From NCBI RefSeq assembly GCF_000711245.1, contig NZ_JOMH01000001.1:1668830-1732829 (forward strand): 64,000 bases of DNA, read 5' to 3'. A program made the translations under genes and the position numbers. Shown piece after piece: positions 35,011-43,293 of this stretch (its first letter is position 1; each line of letters starts with the position of its first letter). The DNA is from Polycyclovorans algicola TG408. GTDB lineage: Bacteria > Pseudomonadota > Gammaproteobacteria > Nevskiales > Nevskiaceae. The notes below the pieces were generated by a model. That model saw only the letters and a list, made by a program, of their open reading frames with translations. It was not told the DNA's origin and made no database searches.

Positions 35011-35751
35011 GTGGATATCGTCAGCCTTGCCGCCATCATCCTGGCCATCGTGTCGGTGATTGGCGGCAGCATTCTCAAGGGCAGCGGCGTGACCGCATTG
35101 CTGTCGGGTGCGGCCTTCATGATCGTGGTGCTGGGCACCATCTCGGCGGTGTGTCTGCACACGCCGGGCGCGACGCTCAAGCGCGCCATGGCCATCGCCA
35201 AGTGGGTGTTCATGCCCCCAAAAAGCAATCCGCATCAGGCCATTGAACAGATCGTCGAGTGGAGCAACACCGCCCGCCGGCAAGGGTTGCTGGCGCTGGA
35301 AGCCTCGGTGGACGCGCAGCCGGATGACTTCATCAAGAAAGGCCTGCAGATGCTCGTCGACGGCGCCGAGCCGGAAACCCTGCGGGCGACGCTGGAGGTC
35401 GAAATCAGCGCCAAGGAGCATCACGACCTGGCCGCCGCCAAGGTGTTCGAGAGCGCCGGCATCTACTCGCCAACCCTGGGCATTATCGGTGCCGTGATGG
35501 GGTTGATGGCGGTGATGCAGAACCTTGCCGACCCGTCAAAACTCGGCGCCGGCATTGCTGCCGCCTTCGTCGCCACGATTTACGGCATCGGCTTCGCCAA
35601 CCTGTTTCTGCTGCCCATGGCCAACAAACTCAAGGCCATCATCCATGCCCGCTCGCGCGACCAGGAGATGCTGGTCGAAGGTCTGGTGAGCATCGCCCGC
35701 GGCGAAAACCCCCGCAACATCGAAGCCCGCCTGTCGGGCTATCTGCACTGA
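35011..35751 (+). CDS. motC: Flagellar stator protein MotC (MotA family)
   Basis: A 246-residue inner-membrane stator subunit. Two N-terminal membrane segments, a cytosolic loop that contacts the rotor (RRQGLLALEA), and two later segments (GIIGAVMGLMAVMQNL, AAFVATIYGIGFANLFLLP) match MotA/MotC. The start is GTG 35011, three bases after the cheA stop. It pairs with motD immediately downstream. Confidence 0.92.
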   Translation: MDIVSLAAIILAIVSVIGGSILKGSGVTALLSGAAFMIVVLGTISAVCLHTPGATLKRAMAIAKWVFMPPKSNPHQAIEQIVEWSNTARRQGLLALEASVDAQPDDFIKKGLQMLVDGAEPETLRATLEVEISAKEHHDLAAAKVFESAGIYSPTLGIIGAVMGLMAVMQNLADPSKLGAGIAAAFVATIYGIGFANLFLLPMANKLKAIIHARSRDQEMLVEGLVSIARGENPRNIEARLSGYLH

Positions 35752-35764
35752 CCGGAGCGCAGCC

Positions 35765-36655
35765 ATGGCCCGCAAGCAACCCCACGAAGATCACGTCAAC
35801 CACGAAGCTTGGGCCATTCCCTATGGCGACCTGGTGACCCTGCTGCTGGCATTTTTTGTCGTGATGTACGCCGTGTCGTCGATCAACGAGGGCAAATACC
35901 GCGTTGCGGCGGCATCGATGTCGGCCGCCTTCGGCGGCACGCCCAAGTCACCGATGCCGATCCAGATTGGCGATCACCTCGCCAAGGGCGACGGCGGTGA
36001 CCAGAAGGCACCGCCGCTCAATGCGCCGGCGCACCGCCAGGAAGGTCGTGAAATGTTGCAGCGCAAGCCCATCTCACAGGCGCGGCCCGACGTACGTCCG
36101 CTGGCCATGACGCCCGACGGTCCAGCGTTGAGGGTGCAGGCCGAGGCCGCCGTGGACCCGACCCTGCAGGCCATCGGCGATGAAATCATCCAAGCCCTGG
36201 CGCCGCTGCTGGCCGACGACATGGTGCGCATCGTTCACCGTCACAGCTGGCTGGAAGTCGAGATCAACACCGACCTGCTCTTCGCCAGCGGCTCGGCCGA
36301 TCTGGCCCACGACGTGCTGCCGGTGATGGACGAGATCGGCCGCATTCTTGCCGGCTTCGACAACCGGGTGCGGGTTGAAGGCCATACCGACGACCGGCCT
36401 ATCAGCACCCGGGTGTTTCCGTCCAACTGGGAACTGTCAGCGGCCCGCGCCGGCACCGTGGTGCGGCGGCTGCGGGATCAGTCGGTGCTGCCCGGTCGCC
36501 TCTCGGTGGTCGGTTACGGCGAGTTTCGACCGCTGGGGGTGAACGATACCCCTGAGGGCCGTCGCCAGAACCGCCGCGTCACGCTGATTGTGCTCGCTGC
36601 CGAACACACCGAAGTGGCCGATGCACCGGCCTCCAACGACACGCCCGAATCATGA
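35765..36655 (+). CDS. motD: Flagellar stator protein MotD (MotB family)
   Basis: A 296-residue stator subunit. The single N-terminal membrane segment carries the ion-binding Asp22 (IPYGDLVTLLLAFFVVMY); the C-terminal OmpA-like domain (LLFASGSADL, RVEGHTDDRP, NWELSAARA, VGYGEFRP, RRVTL) binds peptidoglycan. Asp with no sodium-type signature suggests proton use, but that is inference. Its stop overlaps the cheW start (ATGA). Confidence 0.92.
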   Translation: MARKQPHEDHVNHEAWAIPYGDLVTLLLAFFVVMYAVSSINEGKYRVAAASMSAAFGGTPKSPMPIQIGDHLAKGDGGDQKAPPLNAPAHRQEGREMLQRKPISQARPDVRPLAMTPDGPALRVQAEAAVDPTLQAIGDEIIQALAPLLADDMVRIVHRHSWLEVEINTDLLFASGSADLAHDVLPVMDEIGRILAGFDNRVRVEGHTDDRPISTRVFPSNWELSAARAGTVVRRLRDQSVLPGRLSVVGYGEFRPLGVNDTPEGRRQNRRVTLIVLAAEHTEVADAPASNDTPES

Positions 36656-37125
36656 ACGCTCTTTGTGCCAACGCCGCAAACGACACCGCATTTCCCCCCG
36701 GTCCGTGGTTACTCACGCTGCTCGCCGGCAAGCGTTACGCGCTGCCTGTGCCGTGGCTGCGCGAGGTGATGCGCGGCCAGCCGGCCGACCCCATCCCCGG
36801 TGGCCCGCCGGCATTGCTGGGGGTGATGCACGTGCGCGGCGAGGTGCTGCCGGTGCTCGACCTGCGCCTGCCGCTGGCGCTGCCGCCGCACGACCCGGAA
36901 CAGGTTGGCACGCTGGTGATTGTCGACATTCACCCGGAAAGCTTTGCCTTGCGGGTCGACGCGGTGGCTGACGTGATCAAGATCGAAGCCGACACCATCG
37001 AGCCGCATCACATTGGCGTGCACCCACTGGCGCTTTGCGGGTTTGCGCGGACGCCGCAGGGGTTGGTGCAGATGATTGACCCGCGGGCGTTGTTGCCGGT
37101 GGGGGTGGCGTTGATTGGGGCTTGA
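36652..37125 (+). CDS. CheW-like chemotaxis adaptor
   Basis: A 157-residue protein that is a single CheW domain: a YALPVPWLREVMR strand, PPALLGVMHVRGEVLPVLDLR core and FALRVDAVADVIKIE. Such adaptors couple receptors to CheA P5. It is the last gene of the flhA-motD block. It differs enough from classical CheW that it might be the main CheW or an auxiliary paralogue; no other cheW is in the window. Confidence 0.85.
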   Translation: MNALCANAANDTAFPPGPWLLTLLAGKRYALPVPWLREVMRGQPADPIPGGPPALLGVMHVRGEVLPVLDLRLPLALPPHDPEQVGTLVIVDIHPESFALRVDAVADVIKIEADTIEPHHIGVHPLALCGFARTPQGLVQMIDPRALLPVGVALIGA

Positions 37126-38078
37126 AGGGGGGCGCTTTTGTAGGTTTCATCGGCCGCGCTGCCGGTTTTGACGGGCCTGCTGGTGAGCTGGGTTTCATGA
37201 CCGTCACGGCTCGTTCTGATGGACCTGTCGGCCGGGATTGCCCCCGGCGGTGCAGTTCCCTTTCTTGAAGCACCAAGAAAAGTAACCAAAAGAAGGTGCC
37301 CCACTGCCGGGCCCCGCTGTCGCGGGGTGCCCTGCGCTTCTCGCAGGCGCGGGGCCTCGCTTCAACTCGCTGCGCTCAGACAACCGCGAGTCTGATCCCG
37401 CCCCCGCTGCGATGCTCGGCCCGGTCAGACGGGGGTAAGAAGCAAGAAGCCCGCAGCGCTGCTTCAGACAGTTCCCCTCTCCCACTTTTGTGGGAGAGGG
37501 TGGCCCGAAGGGTCGGGAGAGGGCGCGCCATAGGCGCGTGTCGAATCCAGACGCGAAGGTCTCCGGCACCCTCCGGGCGCCGCCCTCTCCCCTAGCCCCT
37601 CTCCCGCAAGCGGGAGAGGGGAATACAGATTCGCCCGTTTTTGACGTTCTCCCCCTTTGTTTCGGCCGAGCATCGCAGCGGCAGGCGATCAAGGCTTGCG
37701 CTTGTCTGAGCGATAGCGAGTTGCGCAAGCCCGCCTGACGCGAGAAGCGCAGGGACCTTTGGGCTACAAGCCCAAAGCCGAAACATGGGGTGTCTCTTTT
37801 GCTTACTTTTCTAGCAGTAGAAAAGTGAGTGCCCCGCCGGGGGCAGTCCCGGCCAACTGAACCATCAACCCGAGCGTTGAAGGTTTTGAAACCCAAAACG
37901 ACGCAGCGAGCCTGCTGATAGGCGTCGCCGGCGGCAGTCCCGGCTGGCACCACTTTCAAAAGCGGTGAGCGCTTTGAAACCAAACAGGCGCAGATCCGCG
38001 CCTAAACTTTCGGTTAGACGCAAAGCGCGCTGCTTTGAAGCAGACTCCGGCAAAACCAAAAGTCAGAGGAGCGTCGTG
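37126..38078. other. 953-bp gene-free interval before the acyl-CoA ligase
   Basis: Most of this interval is the inverted-repeat element. The right flank (37895-38064) carries two loosely related direct repeats starting TTTGAAACC (37886 and 37974) and ends in a GAGGAG ribosome site (38066-38071) for the next gene. Several short open frames run through the repeat on both strands, but their products are low-complexity translations of it. It separates the chemotaxis block from the flg block. Confidence 0.6.
37190..37894. repeat. ~705-bp imperfect inverted-repeat element with internal hairpins
   Basis: The two halves are imperfect reverse complements about a centre near 37545. Matching pairs include GGGTTTCA / TGAAACCC at the ends, GGCCGGGAtTGCCCCCGGCGG (37233-) against its complement ending near 37855, AGAAAAGTAAxCAAAAGA (37276-; complement near 37795-37811), CCCTGCGCTTCTCGC, CGCTCAGACAA and GCTGCGATGCTCGGCC. 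Near the centre sit two perfect GAGAGGG-type hairpins (37475-37500 and 37596-37621). No gene inside is credible. Similar AAAAGTAA and CCCTCTCCC repeats are, from memory, common between genes in several Gammaproteobacteria. Confidence 0.7.
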
Positions 38079-39635
38079 ATGCAATTTACCCAAGGTCTGC
38101 ACCGCGCGGTGCAGCAGAAGCCCGATGCGGTCGCCACCGTTTGCGGTAACCGGGTCAGAACCTTTCGTGAACTACACGTCCGGGTCGCGCAACTGGCCTC
38201 CGGCATGCGCGAGATCGGCATTCGCCAGGGTGATCGGGTGGGCATTCTGGCGCTGAACTCTGACCGGTACCTTGAGGCGTATCTGGCCATTGCCTGGCTG
38301 GGCGCGGTGGTGAGTCCGGTGAATTTCCGTTGGAGCCCGGCCGAGATCATTTACTCGCTGAAAGATTCGGAATGCAGCGCCCTGTTTATCGACGACACCT
38401 TTGCGCCGCACGCGCCGGCGCTGCGGGAAGGGTGCCCGCTGCTGCGCACCTTGATTTTCTGTGGTGATGGCGCGGCACCGGAGGGCGCCCGCAACCACGA
38501 AGCGCTGATTGCCGGGCATGCCGCCATTGAGGACCTGGAAGTTGGCGACGACGCGTTGTTCGGCATTTTCTACACCGGCGGCACGACGGGCGCGCCCAAG
38601 GGCGTGATGCTGAGCCATCTGAACGTGTGCAGTTCGGCCCTGAGCCTGCTGGCCGAAGGCGCGCTGCCGGAAGGGGCGGTGGGCTTGCACGCCGCGCCGA
38701 TGTTCCATCTGGCCGACATGATGCTGATCACCTGCCTGCTGCTGCGCGGCTGTGAGCACGTGATGCTGCCGGCATTCAAGCCCGATGCGGTGCTTGACTT
38801 GATCGAGTCGCGCAAGATCACCGACCTGTTGCTGGTGCCGGCGATGTTGCAGGCGCTGGTGGATTTTCCGGCGACCAAGGAACGCGACACCAGCAGCGTC
38901 AAGCGCGTGATGTATGGCGCCTCTCCAGCGTCCGAGTCGCTGCTCGACCGCGCCATGGCAGTCTTGCCGAGCACGCAGTTGATGCAGGTTTACGGCATGA
39001 CCGAAACCTCGGCGGTGATGACCGCTCTATCGGACGCCATGCACCGCCCCGAGTCGCGGCATCTCAACAAGGTGCGCTCCGGCGGCCGCAGCAGTTATCA
39101 CGTGCAGGTGCGCGTGGTCGATGGTGACGATCAGGAAGTGCCGCGCGGCGAAGTGGGCGAAATCATTGCCCGTGGCCCGAACATCATGCAGGGCTATCTG
39201 AACAAACCCGATGCCACTGCCGCCGCCCTGAAAGGCGGCTGGATGCACACCGGCGACATGGGTTTTATGGACGCCGACGGCTATGTGTTCATCGTCGACC
39301 GGCTCAAGGACATGATCATTTCTGGCGGCGAGAACATCTACTCGGTCGAGGTCGAGAACGCCATCGCCAAGCACCCCAGCGTCGCAGCCTGCGCGGTGAT
39401 CGGGATTCCCTGTGACGACATGGGTGAAAAAGTGCATGCCACCGTGGTGCTCAAGCCGGACGCGACGCTGGACCAGGACGCCCTCTACGCCCACTGCAAG
39501 GGGCTGATCGCCGGCTACAAGTGCCCGCGCAGCATGGACGTTCGCGATGCCCTGCCGATCTCGGGCGCCGGCAAAATTCTCAAAACCGAATTGCGCAAGC
39601 CTTTTTGGGAGGGCAAGGCGCGCGGCGTCGCCTAG
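38079..39635 (+). CDS. Acyl-CoA ligase (AMP-binding family)
   Basis: A 518-residue adenylate-forming enzyme that activates a carboxylic acid, probably a fatty acid, to its CoA ester. The phosphate-binding loop is YTGGTTGAPKGVMLSH, followed by QVYGMTETSA (A5), TGDMGFMDADGYVFIVDRLKDMIISGGENIYSVEVE (A7-A8) and the C-terminal GAGKILKTELR with the adenylation lysine. ATG 38079 has GAGGAG 7 bases upstream; an in-frame upstream ATG (37965) lies in the repeat flank and is rejected. Substrate is unresolved. It has no flagellar role that I can see and looks inserted between motility blocks. Confidence 0.87.
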   Translation: MQFTQGLHRAVQQKPDAVATVCGNRVRTFRELHVRVAQLASGMREIGIRQGDRVGILALNSDRYLEAYLAIAWLGAVVSPVNFRWSPAEIIYSLKDSECSALFIDDTFAPHAPALREGCPLLRTLIFCGDGAAPEGARNHEALIAGHAAIEDLEVGDDALFGIFYTGGTTGAPKGVMLSHLNVCSSALSLLAEGALPEGAVGLHAAPMFHLADMMLITCLLLRGCEHVMLPAFKPDAVLDLIESRKITDLLLVPAMLQALVDFPATKERDTSSVKRVMYGASPASESLLDRAMAVLPSTQLMQVYGMTETSAVMTALSDAMHRPESRHLNKVRSGGRSSYHVQVRVVDGDDQEVPRGEVGEIIARGPNIMQGYLNKPDATAAALKGGWMHTGDMGFMDADGYVFIVDRLKDMIISGGENIYSVEVENAIAKHPSVAACAVIGIPCDDMGEKVHATVVLKPDATLDQDALYAHCKGLIAGYKCPRSMDVRDALPISGAGKILKTELRKPFWEGKARGVA

Positions 39636-39744
39636 CGCGCCACTTCCCCTGCGCTCAGGACAAGTTCACCCTGCAGGACCCACTGTCGCGGCCTGCTGAT
39701 CAGCCGTCTCGGTGATCGTTCAATCCTTGTGACGGAGTAGCGCC

Positions 39745-40086
39745 GTGAAAATATCCCTGTTGATTCCCTGCCTTCTAGCGGGCCTGTGGATGGGCAGCGC
39801 GTCGGCCGATGACCACGGCAAGCTCACCGATGAGCAGCGCGCCCGCATCGAGGCCCGCTGCGCGGAAAATCCCGAGCGTTGCGAGAAGATCAAAGCGCGG
39901 CTCACTGACGCCAAAGCCCGCTGTGAGGCAGATCCCGCCGCCTGCGAAGCGCGCAAGCAAGAGATCAAGGCGCAGATGAAAGTGCGCGCCGAAGCGCGGC
40001 GCGAAGCCTGCGCGGCCGACCCGGCCGCCTGTGCCGAGAAGCGTGAGGCGATTCGCGAAACGCTGAAGGAGCGGCAGACCCAGTAA
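39745..40086 (+). CDS. Small exported helical protein with three C-x6-C repeats
   Basis: 113 residues with a signal peptide (cleavage after ASA, residue 21). The mature part is highly charged, almost certainly helical, and carries three copies of a C-x2-(N/D)-P-x2-C motif: Cys39/46, Cys60/67 and Cys89/96. Each pair is set seven residues apart in (A)RC..P..CE context. The pairs could form disulfides joining helices, or bind metal. I recognise no named family. A GACGGAG ribosome site lies 9 bases before the GTG codon that can serve as start (39745). It precedes the converging flgA. Confidence 0.65.
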   Translation: MKISLLIPCLLAGLWMGSASADDHGKLTDEQRARIEARCAENPERCEKIKARLTDAKARCEADPAACEARKQEIKAQMKVRAEARREACAADPAACAEKREAIRETLKERQTQ

Positions 40087-40092
40087 GGCGGG

Positions 40093-40746
40093 CTATTGCG
40101 GCACCTGCACGGTGCCGCTGCTGCGCACCACCGCCTCGACACGCTTACCCGAGCTGAGATTTTTCACCGCGATGCGCTGGCCGACACTGCCGTCGGCCAG
40201 CGCTTCGCCTTGCATGCGGATGGTGACCGCCGCCGTTTGTACTTCGATGGCAACCTGGTCGCCACGCCGCACGGTTGGCGCCCGAATGACGTCGGCTGGG
40301 CCCAGCACGCGTCCAGCGGGCAGGGCGCGGCGGGTTTGAAGGCCGAGCACCGATGCCACGTCGTCAAAGGTGCCGTAGCCGGCTGCAGTCGCATCGCGCG
40401 TGACCTGTTCGACATCATCGACACCCAGCGTGGTGTTGCCGGCGACGCTGCGTTTCAGCACCACCACCGCAGTGCCTCCGCTGGCGCGTACCGGCACGTA
40501 GAGCTGCCAACTGGGCTGCCCGCAGCGCAACACCACCGTGGCCTGTCGGTCGCGAACGCTGACCCGTTCGTGCGTCAGGGGCTGTTCGCAGCGTGCGACC
40601 TGCACCCTCGGATCAAGGCTGGCAGTGGCCGGCGCAAAGGGTGCAGCCTGCTCGGCGGTGGACCGCAAAACATCGAGCGGCATGGTTGCCTGCGCCGCCG
40701 AGGTGCCCACAACGATGCAGAGGATCAGCCATGCTTTCATGCGCAT
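40093..40746 (-). CDS. flgA: Flagellar P-ring assembly chaperone FlgA
   Basis: Periplasmic chaperone for P-ring (FlgI) assembly, about 217 residues with a signal peptide (MKAWLILCIVVGTSAAQA). The C-terminal SAF-type domain is clear: PVRASGGTAVVVLKRSVAGNTTL, RALPAGRVL, VRRGDQVAIEV and GQRIAVKNLSSGKRVEAVV, a standard FlgA ending. ATG 40746 or 40740 best fits the signal peptide; the frame is open to 40836. It is divergent from cheV with 120 bases between. Confidence 0.9.
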   Translation of the reverse strand: MRMKAWLILCIVVGTSAAQATMPLDVLRSTAEQAAPFAPATASLDPRVQVARCEQPLTHERVSVRDRQATVVLRCGQPSWQLYVPVRASGGTAVVVLKRSVAGNTTLGVDDVEQVTRDATAAGYGTFDDVASVLGLQTRRALPAGRVLGPADVIRAPTVRRGDQVAIEVQTAAVTIRMQGEALADGSVGQRIAVKNLSSGKRVEAVVRSSGTVQVPQ

Positions 40747-40832
40747 CGCTCTGCGGCTGGCGTGCATCTCTGGGCGCTGCGGTGCGGCTGGCCCGACCAA
40801 TGGGCGACCGCGAAAAATTGCGCCGTTGGCCC

Positions 40833-40859
40833 TCAAGTGTCGGGCCCGTCAGCCGATAG
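40833..40859 (+). promoter_or_regulatory. FliA (sigma-28) promoter of cheV
   Basis: TCAAGTGT at 40833-40840, 11 bases, then GCCGATAG at 40852-40859. Compared with the sigma-28 consensus (TAAAGTTT-N11-GCCGATAA) the spacing is exact and the -10 differs at one base. Transcription would start near 40866, immediately before the cheV ATG at 40867. Confidence 0.7.
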
Positions 40860-40866
40860 GCCGTCC

Positions 40867-41760
40867 ATGAGCGCATTACTTGATCGAATCGACGAGCAGA
40901 CCCGCCTTGCCGGCCATAACCGTCTGGCGCTGTTGATCTTTGGCCTGGGTGGCGATGTGCGCTATGCCGTCAACGTGTTCAAGGTGCTGGAGGTGACCCG
41001 GCCCGGCACCCTGACGCCCGTCGCGGGGGTGCATCCGCTGGTCCAGGGGCTGGCGGAGCTGCGCGGGCAGCTGATGCCGGTGATCGCCCTGCCGCAATGG
41101 CTGGGCGGGGTGGCGCCGACCCAGCCGCAGTGGGTGGTGACCGAATTCAACGGGCGCCGACAGGCGTTCATCGTCGCCCACGTCGAACGCATCGTGCATG
41201 TCGATGTTGCACGCCTGCAGGCGCCCGGCCCCGATGCCGGCGAGGCGCTGACCGGCTTGGTCGAAACCCCGCAGGGCTGGCTGCACTTGCTCGACTTCGA
41301 GCACGTACTGGCCGGCATCATCGGGGAGCCTGCCGAGCTGCCCGAAGCGTGGCAGGGCAAGCTCGGCAGTGACGCGCCGGAAGTGTTGGTCGTCGACGAT
41401 TCGTCAGTGGCACGCGGCCAATTGCAACGCACGCTGACGGCCTTGGGCGCGCAGCCGATTCTGCTCAATGACGGTGCCCAGGCGCTGGCGTGGCTGCTGC
41501 AGGCGTCGGAAAGCGGACGCCTGGCGCGTGTGAAGCTCGTCATCTCCGACTTGGAAATGCCGCAGCTCGACGGCTACGCGCTGACCGCGCGCATCAAGGA
41601 ACACCCACAGCTCAAGCATTTGCGGGTGCTGTTGCACAGTTCATTGTCGGGTCGCTTCAACACCGACCTGGTGGCCAAGGTCGGTGCCGACCGTTTCGTG
41701 CCCAAGTTTTCGTCAGAGGCCCTGGCCAAGGCCATTCTCGAAGACCTTTCAGCGGTCTGA
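40867..41760 (+). CDS. cheV: Chemotaxis coupling protein CheV
   Basis: A 297-residue CheW-receiver fusion that couples receptors to CheA and can be phosphorylated for adaptation. The N-terminal CheW domain (LLDRIDEQTRLAGHNRLALLIF, VNVFKVLEV, GLAELRGQLMPVIALPQWL) is followed by a receiver from about residue 172, with VLVVDDSSVAR, phospho-Asp228 (VISDLEMPQLDG) and a C-terminal FVPKFSSEAL lysine. The ATG is only one base from the predicted FliA-dependent transcription start, and no ribosome site precedes it. It lies directly before flgB, though no cheR follows. Confidence 0.92.
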   Translation: MSALLDRIDEQTRLAGHNRLALLIFGLGGDVRYAVNVFKVLEVTRPGTLTPVAGVHPLVQGLAELRGQLMPVIALPQWLGGVAPTQPQWVVTEFNGRRQAFIVAHVERIVHVDVARLQAPGPDAGEALTGLVETPQGWLHLLDFEHVLAGIIGEPAELPEAWQGKLGSDAPEVLVVDDSSVARGQLQRTLTALGAQPILLNDGAQALAWLLQASESGRLARVKLVISDLEMPQLDGYALTARIKEHPQLKHLRVLLHSSLSGRFNTDLVAKVGADRFVPKFSSEALAKAILEDLSAV

Positions 41761-41833
41761 TCGCGCCGCTGGCGCCCCCGTCGCCGCCCCTTTGCAGGAC
41801 CCGACACAGGTTTTTCCGTCGAGGCACCCGGCA

Positions 41834-42187
41834 ATGAGTGGACCCCTGGCAACACCGCTGTTCGGCATTCACGAGGCTGCACTGGGTTTGCAGTCACGCC
41901 GGCTGGAGCTGATCAGCGCCAACATCGCCAACGCTGACACCCCCGGGTTTCAGGCGCGCGATGTCGACTTCGCCAAGGCGCTTAGCCAACAGCAGCCCGC
42001 CAACGTGCTGCGCACCGGCGCACACGACTATCAGCGTTTTTCGGCCCAGCCCTCGCTGGACGGCAACCAGGTTGATCTGCCCATGGAGCAGGCGGCGTTT
42101 GCCGATGCCGCGCTGCGCTACCAGGCCAGCCTGCAATTTCTTGAATCCCGGGTGCGCGGCCTGATGACCGCGCTCACCGGTCAATAA
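41834..42187 (+). CDS. flgB: Flagellar proximal rod protein FlgB
   Basis: A 117-residue proximal rod subunit. It has the flagellar rod N-terminal motif RRLELISANIANADTPGFQARDVDF and a C-terminal helix (AALRYQASLQFLESRVRGLMTAL). It is at the short end for FlgB. First gene of the flgBCDEFGHIJKL run; ATG 41834 follows the cheV stop by 73 bases. Confidence 0.92.
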   Translation: MSGPLATPLFGIHEAALGLQSRRLELISANIANADTPGFQARDVDFAKALSQQQPANVLRTGAHDYQRFSAQPSLDGNQVDLPMEQAAFADAALRYQASLQFLESRVRGLMTALTGQ

Positions 42188-42198
42188 GGCCCCTCGCC

Positions 42199-42600
42199 AT
42201 GAGCAGCTTCCGCATCTTCGACATTGCCGGCAGCGCCATGCAGGCGCAGTCGGTCCGGCTGAATACCGTGGCGTCCAACCTCGCCAACGCCGACTCGGTG
42301 GCGACCCGCCCCGAAGACGCTTACAAGCCGCGCATGCCGGTGTTTCAGGCAATGCTCGATGCAGAGAACGGCGCCAGTGTTGGCGTGCAGCGCATTGCAG
42401 AATCCACTCGCCCGGCCGAAGCCCGCTTTCAGCCGGGTCACCCGCTGGCCGACGCGCAGGGCTATGTCTACGCACCCGCCGTCAATGCCGTGGAAGAGAT
42501 GGTCAACATGATGTCGGCCAGCCGTTCTTACCAGTCCAGCGTCGAGGCCATGAATACGGCCAAAGAGCTGATGACCCGCACCCTCAACATCGGTCGATAA
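42199..42600 (+). CDS. flgC: Flagellar proximal rod protein FlgC
   Basis: A 133-residue rod subunit with the N-terminal SAMQAQSVRLNTVASNLANADS motif, the internal YVYAPAVNAVEEMVNMMSASRSYQ segment and the C-terminal NTAKELMTRTLNIGR, all diagnostic for FlgC. It lies 11 bases after flgB. Confidence 0.95.
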   Translation: MSSFRIFDIAGSAMQAQSVRLNTVASNLANADSVATRPEDAYKPRMPVFQAMLDAENGASVGVQRIAESTRPAEARFQPGHPLADAQGYVYAPAVNAVEEMVNMMSASRSYQSSVEAMNTAKELMTRTLNIGR

Positions 42601-42602
42601 CC

Positions 42603-43262
42603 ATGGACGCCCTTTCCGCTCTCACCTCCGGCAGCGCCGGTGGCGCCACGCAAGCGAATCCGTCGTTGGGCCAGCAGGATTTCATGCGCCTGCTCATCGC
42701 CCAGTTTCAGGCGCAAAACCCGCTGGAGCCTTTGGGCAACACCGAGTTCATTGGCCAGCTGGCGCAGTTTTCGGTGGTTTCTGGCGTGCAGCAGCTCGAC
42801 AGCAGTTTCAAGGACTTCGCCACCCAACTCACCGGCGACCAGGTGTTGCAGGGCGCCAGCCTGCTCGGCAAGCCGGTGCAGCGCTACAGCGACGCGCTGC
42901 GCCTCGATGACGACGCCAGTGCGGCGATGAGCTTTGACGTGCCCGCCGGCGCCCAACGTGTTGAGGTCGACATCGTCAATGCCAACGGCGTGCGCGTTGC
43001 GCAACTGGTCAGGGACAACCCGGCCAGCGGTGAGCTGAACCTTGCGTGGGACGGCCGCATGACCGACGGCACGCGTGCGCCGGCGGGTACCTATTCATTG
43101 CAGGCACGGGCCGTCGGTGCCGACGCCAGCGCGTCGTTGACGCCGCGTACCGAGGCCATCGTCACCGGGGTCATTCCGTCACCCGAGGGCATGCAGTTGA
43201 TGCTCGATGACGGCACCCGTGCATCGCTGAACGACATCACTCAAATCCGCGCGGCGCGCTAG
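42603..43262 (+). CDS. flgD: Flagellar hook assembly (capping) protein FlgD
   Basis: A 219-residue scaffold that caps the growing hook. The N-terminal motif LGQQDFMRLLIAQFQAQNPLEPLGNTEFIGQLAQFS is the FlgD signature. The C-terminal part has the Tudor/Fn3-like hook-cap domain (LAWDGRMTDGTRAPAGTYSLQA). It is exported by the flagellar system and discarded when the hook is complete. Confidence 0.95.
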   Translation: MDALSALTSGSAGGATQANPSLGQQDFMRLLIAQFQAQNPLEPLGNTEFIGQLAQFSVVSGVQQLDSSFKDFATQLTGDQVLQGASLLGKPVQRYSDALRLDDDASAAMSFDVPAGAQRVEVDIVNANGVRVAQLVRDNPASGELNLAWDGRMTDGTRAPAGTYSLQARAVGADASASLTPRTEAIVTGVIPSPEGMQLMLDDGTRASLNDITQIRAAR

Positions 43263-43293
43263 CCCGCACCCCTTTGTTCCGAGGAGTATCGCC

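Noticed and set aside
37295-37620. CRISPR-like or tandem-repeat appearance of the CCCTCTCCC-rich stretch
   Set aside because: The copies are inverted hairpin arms rather than regularly spaced direct repeats with unique spacers, and no cas gene is present.
37204-37983. Open frames of up to 259 codons across the inverted-repeat element
   Set aside because: They are low-complexity translations of a palindromic region, overlap on both strands, and have no start signals.
41770-41784. A sigma-54-like -24/-12 element (TGGCGC-N5-TCGC) before flgB
   Set aside because: Both boxes have a mismatch at a conserved position and the sequence is a GC-rich run, so a chance match is likely. I did not list it as a promoter.
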